Part shown: positions 37,901-48,098 of the stretch, piece after piece
Layout: each line of letters begins with the position of its first letter
How positions within the stretch are numbered: the stretch's first letter is position 1
DNA from: Branchiostoma lanceolatum
Lineage: Eukaryota; Chordata; Leptocardii; Amphioxiformes; Branchiostomatidae
Direction: 5' to 3'
NCBI RefSeq assembly: GCF_035083965.1
Contig: NC_089736.1
Location: 4,095,501-4,159,500, forward strand
Length of the DNA: 64,000 nucleotides
Notes under the pieces: generated by a model
Seen by the model: only the letters and a program-made list of their open reading frames with translations
What the model was told of the DNA's origin: nothing
The model's database searches: none
Made by a program: the position numbers and the translations under genes

Positions 37901-38436
37901 AAAAACACAACTACATACCTTAGATCCAAGGTCACAACTGACTCATAAGACAATCACAGCTTCCGAGATCTCCTCTGCTAACAATGGGTTACTATCTGAT
38001 TGGCTACTTTCACTAGCCAATCAATTGCTTACTTATCCCGGTAATTATTGCAAGCCCCTCCTGCATATAGCCAAGCTACTAAAAGTATGTCTCAAGACCA
38101 TGTATGTTACAGTAGTTTAGAAAAACGTAATAGTATAGTAATACTTATAACGTTACTTTAAATCAAATATTAAGTTATAGCGCAGTGGTAACATGATTTT
38201 TCGGCTGTGCGAATGTAGTACGGGACTCGGTGTAAACAATAAAAAGTGATTGAGGAAAACATTGTGTAAATCCCAAGTAAATCAATTTCTAAAGCACCCA
38301 CCATCTCAATGATCTTGGTCCGTTTCTTTGGGCGCCGGCCGGACAAAAGGTAGCCGGCCAGCGCGGCCCCGGCCAGGGCACAGGCGGCCCCGGTCACCAC
38401 TGCTGCCGTAGTGTTCCAGCCCGATGTCCGCGCCAT
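28905..38436 (-). CDS. NT5C3: Cytosolic 5'-nucleotidase III (pyrimidine 5'-nucleotidase), membrane-anchored isoform
   Basis: A HAD-family phosphatase that removes phosphate from CMP and UMP; some members also act on m7GMP. One isoform uses exons 38436-38302, 36045-35947, 35418-35349 (3a), 34614-34568, 32084-31999, then 31504-31415 (6a) or 31126-31037 (6b), 30362-30200, 29704-29504, 29006-28905: 993 nt, 330 aa. The N-terminus has a hydrophobic segment (about 9-31) followed by KKRTKIIEM, like the ER-anchored human NT5C3A long form. HAD motif I is DFDMT (Asp82, Asp84), motif II lies in [12 protein letters not shown], and the C-terminal acidic motif is [12 protein letters not shown]. It ends AILKKIL, as in the human protein. 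Exons 3b and 6b are tandem duplicates of 3a and 6a (separate entries). Head-to-head with CASD1. The introns hold several transposons. Orthology to the NT5C3A/B group is certain; which vertebrate copy it matches is not decidable by eye. Confidence 0.95.
29951..30041. repeat. MITE-like element in an NT5C3 intron
   Basis: About 90 bases with inverted ends AGCCTGATTTA and TAAATCAGGCC and an inner TTTTTTTGAGTCGGCTC on the minus strand. The segment near 55180-55259 shares this layout. No clear target duplication. Confidence 0.5.
31037..31126 (-). other. NT5C3: NT5C3 exon 6b, alternative copy of the cap exon
   Basis: 90-nt exon, same length, phase and donor hexamer (GTTTGT) as 6a. It encodes [19 protein letters not shown]... 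and ends [10 protein letters not shown], closer to the vertebrate sequence than 6a. Including both would keep the frame, so exclusivity must come from splicing regulation if it occurs. Confidence 0.88.
31415..31504 (-). other. NT5C3: NT5C3 exon 6a (cap region)
   Basis: 90-nt exon, phase 2 at both ends, donor GTTTGT. It encodes [20 protein letters not shown]... and ends [10 protein letters not shown]. It corresponds to human residues around WYTKSHGLLVQQAL, in the helical cap that shapes substrate choice. Confidence 0.88.
32171..34160. mobile_element. 2-kb terminal-inverted-repeat DNA element in an NT5C3 intron
   Basis: The left end CTCTCATCTCCCAAATAAAC and the right end GTTTATTTGGGAGATGAGAG are exact inverted repeats, each bordered by TA (32169-32170 and 34161-34162). 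Both subterminal regions carry further copies of a GTACGTTTATT-type repeat (three near 32190-32265 in one orientation, four near 34065-34150 with CCGGGGGGTA spacers). I find no intact transposase, so it is non-autonomous. The TA borders suggest a Tc1/mariner-like or related target preference. It lies between exons 4 and 5. Confidence 0.75.
34226..34542. mobile_element. Composite foldback element in an NT5C3 intron
   Basis: Outer inverted repeat ACATTCTCCTA (34226-34236) against TAGGAGAATGT (34532-34542), extending imperfectly through the CCTATACNATGTACCTT region. A second inverted repeat GCTCTGCTAAACC (34272-34284) pairs with 34405-34417. The minus strand near 34470 reads GTGTTCGATCCC, like a tRNA B box. 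No target duplication was identified. Confidence 0.65.
35202..35271 (-). other. NT5C3: NT5C3 exon 3b, alternative copy of the catalytic exon
   Basis: 70-nt exon with the same length and phases as 3a (acceptor TTAG, donor GTGAGT). It encodes [19 protein letters not shown]..., keeping both catalytic Asp residues and Thr of DxDxT but changing the substrate-facing residues after them. Using both copies (140 nt) would shift the frame, and the 77-base intron between them is very short. Both facts point to mutually exclusive splicing. Confidence 0.88.
35349..35418 (-). other. NT5C3: NT5C3 exon 3a (catalytic HAD motif I)
   Basis: 70-nt exon, enters in phase 0 and leaves in phase 1 (acceptor CCAG, donor GTAAGT). 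It encodes [19 protein letters not shown]..., nearly the vertebrate sequence, with nucleophile and acid Asp of DFDMT. It is 77 bases upstream of exon 3b. Confidence 0.92.
37061..37391. repeat. Two tandem copies of a 164-bp unit, NT5C3 intron 1
   Basis: The segment starting AAGGATAAAGGTGTCATG at 37061 is repeated almost base for base from 37225. The second copy has an extra 8-base GTCTTGTC duplication before CAGGAAACCACACC. High identity implies a recent event. Confidence 0.93.
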
Positions 38437-39420
38437 AGCTTGTTCGGAAGGAGAAAGAGCTAGCAGACGGTACAGCAGGATATTTATAGAGAAAACGGGA
38501 CGGATAAATACAGCAGAGCGACGCCAGAAATTTTAATCTATGGAAAGACCAGTAGACGATACCAATCAGAGGTCATCGGATAAATCCAAAAAATATTTCA
38601 AATACATGAATTTAACAATCTTATTCCCAAATGATAGCACTTTGAATGTAATATTAATTCTAAAAATAATATCTTCATAAGCTAGATAATCTAGATCAGT
38701 CTGGCTACACATTATTATATATATTGTAGCACTCCCCTACTTTTAGAATGAACTCTACGAATGACCTTAAATAGGGGCAGTACGTTTTACGTTACCCAAA
38801 ACATATCAGTTTCTTCTTCAACTATTACCAAGAAGGCTATTACATTTTATGTAAAGCTTTTATGTTAAATGGCGTAAAATTGAAGCTTTCTTGTGTCTAT
38901 CTCTGACTGATTGTTGAGATTCCTCTAAGTTCTAACAAGGAGGTTAAGCCTCATCATCTATTGACAATATTTAACGGAATGTCCCCCTATTTGTGAGGGG
39001 TAAACCAGAGGTGATCCCAAGGGATGTCATATAATGGGACAGGTGTATCAAGACAAATCACTATCATAGGACCGACAGGCGCTGAAAAATGCAAATATTC
39101 CTTCCACCTTCAAAATGTCCTAACGTTAGATACTGACTGCAACCTCCGTTTGCTTCATTTTAGCTGATATAAGAAATGACCATCCCTACCTCGAAAAATC
39201 AAACCGGACCATCCCCATTTTGAGCGCATCAAATGAATTGTACTAAACTGCGATTGCGTGGATGATAGGTATCATATATCATTACAATATACTAAATAAA
39301 ATTAGATTTATATCAATTTATTTATTCCTTAGCTTTTCTTTTTTCTAAAGTTCTGCTGATACGAACGTTTTATGGTACGTTCTTTCCGCACCGATTTTCG
39401 TTGTTTTGCGGTGAACCAAC
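38437..39420. promoter_or_regulatory. Bidirectional promoter region, NT5C3 / CASD1
   Basis: Only 984 bases separate the divergent start codons of NT5C3 (38436) and CASD1 (39421). The CASD1 start itself sits in ACATGGCGGC, a YY1-type element common at TATA-less promoters. No TATA box is evident. A fragment CAAGGAGGTTAAGCCTC near 38937 resembles half of the mini-insertions at 24393 and 39845. Confidence 0.5.
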
Positions 39421-42400
39421 ATGGCGGCTATTATGAACACCTGGAAGCTAGAAAACGCGTTGGACTACACCAACATGAACACTGCCAAAAAACTCGCTTT
39501 TACCGTGGCCACAGTCCTGATAATCATCCATGGAACACGTATATACAACAACGGTAAGTATGATGCTGTTTCTTTACAGTGGATCGCTTTTTTCGAGGTA
39601 GAAACTGGTTTTGTTTGCAGGCGAGTTGGCCAACATGGCACCTGTGAACCGGATTTTCAGGTCAAGTCGCCCAGGTGGCACTAAACAAGAGCGGAGCAGG
39701 TGGGAGGAGCTGCATTCCATAACAACAACAACAGACGATTAAATAGATAAAATCATGCTCACTATTGCTCAAATGGTCAAATCATCACATAATGATTGAG
39801 TCGGAATATGAAAAAATCGATATGATTTTAGTAATTTCAGCTTGTCACAGCAAATTGAGGTTATTTAACCTCCTTGGTCACAGCAGTTGACTTCACCATT
39901 GTGTGCGCCTTGACAGCTGTACAAAGCCTTATATTTGCACCAAGGCCACGGTTCATTTTTGCTTCAAACCCAAGGGAGGGAAGAATGTTTTTTAGCAGTT
40001 TACTTTAAACTGGAGAACACTCCTTCAGCTAAACAGAGACTCTGCCCTACTCTGCTGACTTTTTTTGCATGTCTGTCTGTCTGTCTGTCTGTTTGTTTGT
40101 TTGTTTTACTGTGTGTCTGAGCAAGTACCGTAGTTCTGTGTTTTCAGATCCTTCGTCTCTCCATGTTTCTTACCTTAACGAAATAAATTAAGAAGGTGAT
40201 ACCTATCCAGCTTACAATGGTTTAGCTCGCTGAAGTGAAGAGCTATTAGTCCACTGGTCGTGACAGAGTAATTTATGCTTACAGATTCAATGTATCGGGG
40301 AAATGCCCCTAGCACTTTTCAACAAGTAGTATGAACAGTGGTCCTAAGGAAGTTGCAACTCTTTCCAGTAGCGTGCTTGCCGTGTGCACAATTGAACTGG
40401 CTTATTTCAGGACCGCTAACCACTGGACTATGCACCTTAACTCATATTATAAGGCAGTGTGAGTAAATGGGGTGAAATCTGCCATCTCTGCTTTCCATGT
40501 TAACGTTGAAGAGCATCATCATCGTCTTTCGACCCCCTGGGGGGGGGGGTAGGCAGGTCAAGTCCATGCATCACCGCATCCACCTGTGAAAACTCATCTT
40601 GATTTATGTCGAGAATTCCTTGCTTTGGTCAACCAACATTCCAATCCTTAAAAAAAAAATGTTTTGAAGACACGTTTTGAAGGCACATAACAGCTTTGCA
40701 AAATCTGTACTGTTCAATTGGCCTTTTGGTAATTATTACACACGGGCTAGCTTTGAAGGCATGTGGTAAATTAAACATTGGCATTCAATTCAAAGGTGCA
40801 TTGTATTTTATATCCAAGAACAAGCTATATACCTGTCCAAGAGGCCTATGTTACATAGTATCAGTAAACATACAATGGAATTCCAAATGTGAGGTTAGCA
40901 CAGTTGAAGGGACAAATGCCATATCCGTCTGTCCACATGTAGTCTGTTTGAAAGCCTTTTGTAAACAAGTTGTTTGCCAAGGATTGTTTAGCTGTTGAAG
41001 GATTGTCAGTAATGTTGTTGTTGTGCTTTTTAGTCACGTAGTCAAGAATTAATGTCTGGACAACATAGATATGTAGAGTCATAGGTCAGGTTACAGGTGC
41101 ACTTGCTACAACTGTTTCTGGGCTACGAACTTGATAAAATGGAAGCTTTAACATCATTCTGTGTCAGTCATTTAAAGGAGCCCTATACTCCAGAAGAGGG
41201 TGTTATTTTTCAATAGATAGTAATTGATAGGAAGGGCCCTAAATTTGATTCCCATCATTCACGTTATTACAAATGTATGTCTACATTGTATATCAATTTT
41301 ATCCTGACAATGGGATTTCAATTTCTTTAGTAAGATTTTCAATGTGTTAAATTCAATTAAGTCAGAGTTATGAAATGCATTGATGTTGTGTTCTCAACTG
41401 TTCATCATAAATGTATCTTCACAGGAGGAGACACCTGCAACAACCTGTTGTCACGAGGACACCTAGCAGCTGATAAGAAATGGCAGCCAGAAGGATGTAT
41501 GCTGCACAAGTACTCCAAAATGTAAGGTCTAGTCTTGACATGTACATGTATCATAATGTTTTTCAAGCCACTTGATAAATGTGTACCATGTTTACACTCA
41601 CATTACAGGTTTGCCATAAGGCCTGTTTAGTTTTACACATCACTCATGTGGGCAGCAATCTTGGTCACCTGATACAGGCTAACCAATCTAGCCTGGAGTC
41701 CAGCCTATTTAGCTTCCGTCCGCTACCCAAGCTCCGCTGCAGTGGAGCTTGGGTAGCGCAGCGGAGCTAGGGTAGCGACCGGAAGCTAAATAGGATGGAT
41801 TCCAGGCTAAACCAATCAACACTGTTCAATTTTATAACAATTCTTTGCACATTGATGAATTTTGCTGTGCATTGCTAGATTTTCAACAATTCATTGAGAA
41901 AGTTCTTCCCCTCCAGGGATATGAGAAAGTGCCTATCAGAGAAAACCTTTACCTTTGTGGGCGACTCACGACAGAGGCAGCTGTACTTCAAACTAGTCAA
42001 GTCCATCAGTGTTTCAACTGTGAAGGAGGGGAAACAGGTCAGTACATGGAACTCCTAGAAATGCTATGTCTCATCAGAATTAGAAATTGCTGTTGGTGAG
42101 TTGGTAATAGCTTGCAATTGTGTCTACATCTGTCACTCCTTCCATTTTACAAGTTTGAATAAAGTACAGTCAAAATACTGTCCAATCTGGCCACTCAGGG
42201 GACCAATAAGATCTTGTCTATGTGGACACACAGGTGGTCACTATAGACAGGATTCTCATTGCTCCAGGATCATGAATTAGGGGTTCTGAAACCCAATTTG
42301 CATACCCGACTGATTGAAGTTTTAGTCAAACAGAACACAGCCTTTGGATTGCACACAATAAACATGATGCAACATTAGAATTGTAAATGTAACTTATAAT

Positions 42401-45400
42401 TGTTATATTTTTGTGTTTATTTTTCAGCATGAAGATATTGTCTACCATGAAGAGGATACAGGTATTTCTGTGGTAAGTTTATCAACAAGAACACTAGTAC
42501 TATAATTGATTATAGATAAAACAACTTTGTGGAAAAATCATATTGAACATAAAAAAAATGCATGTGTGTGATGATGCTAGTCATTCATGCCTGTATCTTA
42601 TACTGTATTTACTTTTTTGTTCCTTGTAGAATTTCCTGTGGCAGCCAATGGTGAACGGGTCCATGGAGAAAGTGTACAAGGAATGGAAAGAGGTGAGAAG
42701 TCAGAAAAATTACCGGCCTTCGTACAGTTGCGGGGTCTCTTGCCTGTTTTTGTTTCCAGCTTCAGTTCCATTATTTTAGTGAATAAGATTTCATGCTGAC
42801 CTCTGTGTCTCATTTTAGGGCAAGAAGAAGAAGCCGAGTATCATCATCACTGGATCTGGGGTGGTAGGTACACATTGCTACTTTTACTGTGGATCTTGCA
42901 GTATTTGGGGTGGTTTTATTTCCGCTGTTTTGGGGTGACCTCTCCACAAACACCTGTTTTTCTACTCCTTATAGTGGGCCATCAAGCAGATGAATGCCAG
43001 TGGGAAAGCCCTGACAGAGTACCAAGGTAAATTGCTCAGATTCTTTTAAAACATATCTCTGTTGAGCCATGCAGATTGTAAATCAAAGAAAAGAAAGCCA
43101 AAATATACATGTACCAGTGTGATATATAAGAATGATCTTTGAGACCAAGAGTCTAAAGTGTCTGTCCCTGACTGTATTGTTTTAGATATATATATTCATG
43201 ATAGTAGAAGTGCTTTAGAATATTATTAAGGAAAATACTTTGTTTCAGCTAACCTGACTCTGTTACGACCATTGATGGAGGAGGTTGCTATGGAAACAGA
43301 TGTGTACTGGATGCTGCAAGGTACTGGGAATTTTAGATTTTCAATATGCTTTTAAGTTCACACTTTCTATCAACATTTGTACCATTGTGGTTGGTACTAC
43401 TTGCCACATAGTTATGCAAGCACTACAGTAGGGGGCTAGTCCACTGGTAGTGGTGTGTGTTGAACTACATGTACCATACTCTTTCCCATTAGTTTGAACA
43501 CTAAGCAGAGAAAGCAGTACATGTACATGTATTTACCATTTTTGGAGTCATTAGTATGACTTGGCCAATGGTCTTGGATCAAACCCACAACATGCAAGGC
43601 AAGCATTGTACCCACTTGGCCATTTCAGTGATGACCATTTATTTATTGGTTTGGCTGTTCAGTACACACAGCCAGGGCTGCCCACCTAGACTGTTGCTAT
43701 TACAAAGGACTAGCCCTAAGTGGTGACCATGTACAAACATCTCCTGTTATTGTGTTATCCCACATTACAGACCCAGTCAACAACACTCAGCTCAGTAAGG
43801 AGAGAAAGATGATCACCAACACCCAGGTCGACAGCTATAACAACGTAGCCATGGAGATTCTGTGAGTATCAAGTAACAGTTTTCTTAATAGTTACTTTAC
43901 ATCTGTTTTGATTAGCTAACTGGTCTCTGGTCTTAAGCAGCTAGTACTTACTATACATTTGCTGGTGTGTTACGCTTTGAGGTGGCTTGCAGTTTATGCA
44001 AAACAAACAAACAAATGAAAGCTAGCATCATGGCATTCATACATTAGAAGCCAATTGGAATTTTACAAAGCTAGCTCAGCAAAATTTATTCATAGAAATA
44101 CCTATACAAGTTACGGATGTTGGTTGTATTGCAGCAATGGAGCAGTGATTTTAAAGTATACATACAAAGACAATTTAAGTCATAATCCTATGGTAGTATC
44201 TTTGAGATGTTTCACTTTGTAAACCTGTGATAAATCTGTGATAAAGTTTGAATACTGAGGTTAACAGAAATGACATGTTGTTGTGCAGTGAGGGCAGCCA
44301 TGTAGGGATCCTGCAGTCCACTCACCAGGCAGCATCTGAACTGTTACATGTGTCAGCTGATGGGATACATCTGGGGGAGCCTGCACTGGATATTGTGAGT
44401 ACAGTTTTATCCTGTTTTACCTGCATATGTAATCAAAACTTTTGCTTTTCCCAGATTTGAGCACACTCAGCTTTATAGTGGCTAAGCCCATGAGACCAAC
44501 TCTGACCGGTGAAAGTATTCATAGAACACATTAAGCTTTATCAAAGCAGTATGTTTAGTTTGGTGCAATTTCGAAAATGACCAGCGTGTCTCCTTCATGT
44601 TGGCTTATGTTTCCGTGTATCTTTCACCTTTCCTTATCAAAGACATTTTCAGCCCTCCCAGTGCATGAAGTTAACAGAGAGAATGTGTGTTATTGTCCCC
44701 CCCCCCCAGCACCTGTCCCTGCTGCTGAACCTGTTCTGTAATGACCAACTCCGCCCCATCGACGGGTCATGCTGCCAGTCCTTCCACCCCCCATCACTCC
44801 TGCAGGTCGGCACTGGGGTCTTCTTCGGACTATGGTAAGTTAGAGAAAATTTTAAACCTACTGTAATTCTTGATTTGTTAACGGTAACTTAATTTTAGCT
44901 ACTCTAAAGGTCACTTAGTAAGTTAACCGCTAAAATTTCATCATCACAAATATTTGATCACTTACATTTGAGACAGTGGTGTTTGTTCCCACATTTAAAA
45001 TTAGAAGATCTTTATGCAGTAAACTACTCTCTTTCCCCCCAACCGTTTGAATGACCAACTGCACTATTAAATGGATTTACAGTATTATGCTATTTTAGAT
45101 ATACCCCAAAGTATAAGAATATATTGCGAACCGTAGCGAGGCCGCATTGCACTACTAGCTAACGTCATGCTTTGTCCTCAGTCTGAGGTTCAACCACTTT
45201 ACCTTTTTTTTATAGAAAATCTAGTTGCTATTAATAGTAATCTGGCAACATTGTGTATGACCTTTACAATCCCTGTTCTATGTGACATTTCCTCTAACAT
45301 GACCTGTGCTGTTTGTTCCAGTCTGGTAGGAGCCATGCTGTTCTCTGTGACAAGAGGAAGATCCCCATCTATGTCTGAAGGTAAAGTTCCTTTAAGTAGT

Positions 45401-48066
45401 ACTATTCACTGGTACTCACTAAGCAAAATATATGACAGGGGCTTCTTTTTATCAGATTGCTTTAAACAATGATTGGATAGATACATATTCAAGGCTTTAC
45501 TGTCACAAATTGATGTAGTATAATCTATAACTTCCTTTTTAGTTCATGGCGCTTAATTTTTGTGGCAAAATTATAATCAAGAGTTCATTATTATATCTTT
45601 GGGTTTGTGGTTGAAACTTTAGTCCATGGTCGGCTATGTGTGAAAGGGGCTTAACTATCAGAATTGCTCTGTTATAGATGCGGAAACAGCACAGAACCAG
45701 AAGAAGACCAAGAGTAGTGCAGAGATAGCCAGGATGACACTAGTGGCCCTCGCCAAGTTTGGAGTCATCATGGCATACTTCTACCTGTGTGACAGGTCCA
45801 TACTTTAATTTTCAGCTCTCGAACTGTACAAAAAAATACAGCACAGTCATCAAATCCTGTTGTTTATTTCTAGGTTAATTTGTCACTGTGAACCTTATAC
45901 TATTTGAACCTGTCAGATGTGTGTGTTACATAATCAGACTAACGGCTGCCATGTTGTTTTTCCCAGAACCCCCCTCTTCATGCGGGAGAACAAACACTAC
46001 ACACACTTGCAGTTCTTCGTGCCGTTTGTTTGGGTGCTTCTGGTTGGTCTGTTCTTCCATGCTGACACCAAACAGGTTAGTACATAAGGTAATACATCAT
46101 GAGTCAAGCAACGTGAAAGTCAGGCAAAACTTTAACTCTAACATATGAATCAATACATTGATTGTTTCATTTACAAAAAATAAAATATATTCATTTTAAT
46201 CTTTAAAGTTCTTTTTGTAATAATTTTCCCCCAGACTTCTATCTTGAATCGAGACCAGACCGATGAATGGAAAGGTTGGATGCAGCTGGTTATACTCATC
46301 TACCACTACACTGGCACCAGTTCTGTAAGTGCAAGATTGTAGCACTCACATTGTGTTGTATTTTGTGTCATCCCTGCGCTGTGATATAGCTGTACCACAT
46401 CAGTGAGAGTTTACAGGATTGCACAGGCTTCTAGTCGTATCCACAGGTTTCCAAAGAATAATTTGAACACTTTACTGGATTTAGATGTTGGAATTTTTAG
46501 TTACAATTTTTTGTTTTGGAACACATCTATCTCAACATCTTGCACAATTCACAGTTTGTTTTCTCCTATGGGTATGTCATAAATAGAATACAACACGGTA
46601 CAATGTATATCCCACATCACCCTTGGTCCCAGCCCTCCCGCGGGTTGGCCACTTGGGCGATCTGACTCACGGTCAGGCTGGTACATTTGGTGATACAGAA
46701 TGCACTGTGTTGTATTCTCTATGTATTATAGTTTGATATGCCTACCATACACATCCATCTTTGATATGCCTACCATACACATACATGGTACAGTCAAAAA
46801 TGTCTATTAGTAAGAGAACCACCCAGAGGACCTATAGACCGGTCGTCTTAGACACACTCTTACAAAAAAAAAGGAGAGTGACAAGACTAGACAAGGTAGA
46901 GACACTGTGATTTCAAAGTTTAATATGTACAAAATTAATGTATCCATCAGTGTGCATGCTTCATTAGAGAAATGAATCTGTTTTTTTCTCCACAGTACCT
47001 CCCGATCTACATGCACATACGTATCCTGGTGGCCATGTACCTGTTCCAGACGGGGTACGGACACTTCTTCTACTTCTGGAACAAGGGAGACTACGGCATC
47101 GTCAGGCTTTGTCAGGTGGGTGTCTGCAAGGGTTGTGCTGTTACACATTGTAAGTTAGAGGTTCAAAGCAGGCTATTAGCAAGCAGGGCATCTGGACGCC
47201 CTCCAGAAGAACAGTTACAAAAAATTAGACGCCCTCCTTTTGCAGCTGGACACCTAGATGATGCTTGTTTCCCTTGACTGGTAATTGCTTACACATCTAC
47301 ATGGCATCAAAAGTAGCAACATTTAAGTATCAATATTGATATAATGAAACCAAACATATCGACTAGGACAGGTTCAGGTCTGGATCTGGACCTAAACCTG
47401 GACTTGGACCTGATTAAACTGAACCAGTATTAAACAAAGTTAAAGTGTGATTAATGTTTTACGAAATGTTGTTTCAGGTGAACTTCCGTCTGAACTTCCT
47501 GGTGGTGTTCCTGTGCATGGTGATGGACCGGCCCTACCAGTTCTACTACTTCGTGCCGCTCGTCACCTTCTGGTTCTTCGTCGTGTACGGCACCATGGCG
47601 GTCCTGCCCAGGGTCACCGCAAAGTCTTCAGGAGGTACGCTGGCATCTTTAAGGAGAAGTACTAAGACGGTGTTTTGGGAGGTGGTGCGGTAGTTCACTA
47701 TTGCTGTAGAGTATGGCTGAATAAAAAAAAATTCTTGTACACAACCAAGTGATTTATTCAACCGACGTTTCGGTGACCATCTGTCACCTTCCTCAGGGCA
47801 GTTCTGACTGGTTCACAAAATTTGCACTAGATGCATTGTCAGAATTGCCATAAGGAAGGTGGCTTTAAAGTAAGAACGAGTACAGCAGTGTATGGTGTTT
47901 CCCTGTAATTCTGTGGCAGTACATGATATTTTTGGTATACAGTACGTGTACAATGCCTTGGCTGTCCTACAAAAGTGGTATGACAGAGTAATTTTGTATT
48001 TCATAAAAGGGTTGCTTTAATTTTTAGTCATACAGCAGTTTCTGTGTGTGTGTTTGTGTGTGTGTG

Positions 48067-48098
<32 letters not shown>

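Noticed and set aside
38932-38955. Third copy of the 24-bp palindromic insertion (CAAGGAGGTTAAGCCTC)
   Set aside because: Only one half matches and there is no flanking 8-bp duplication.
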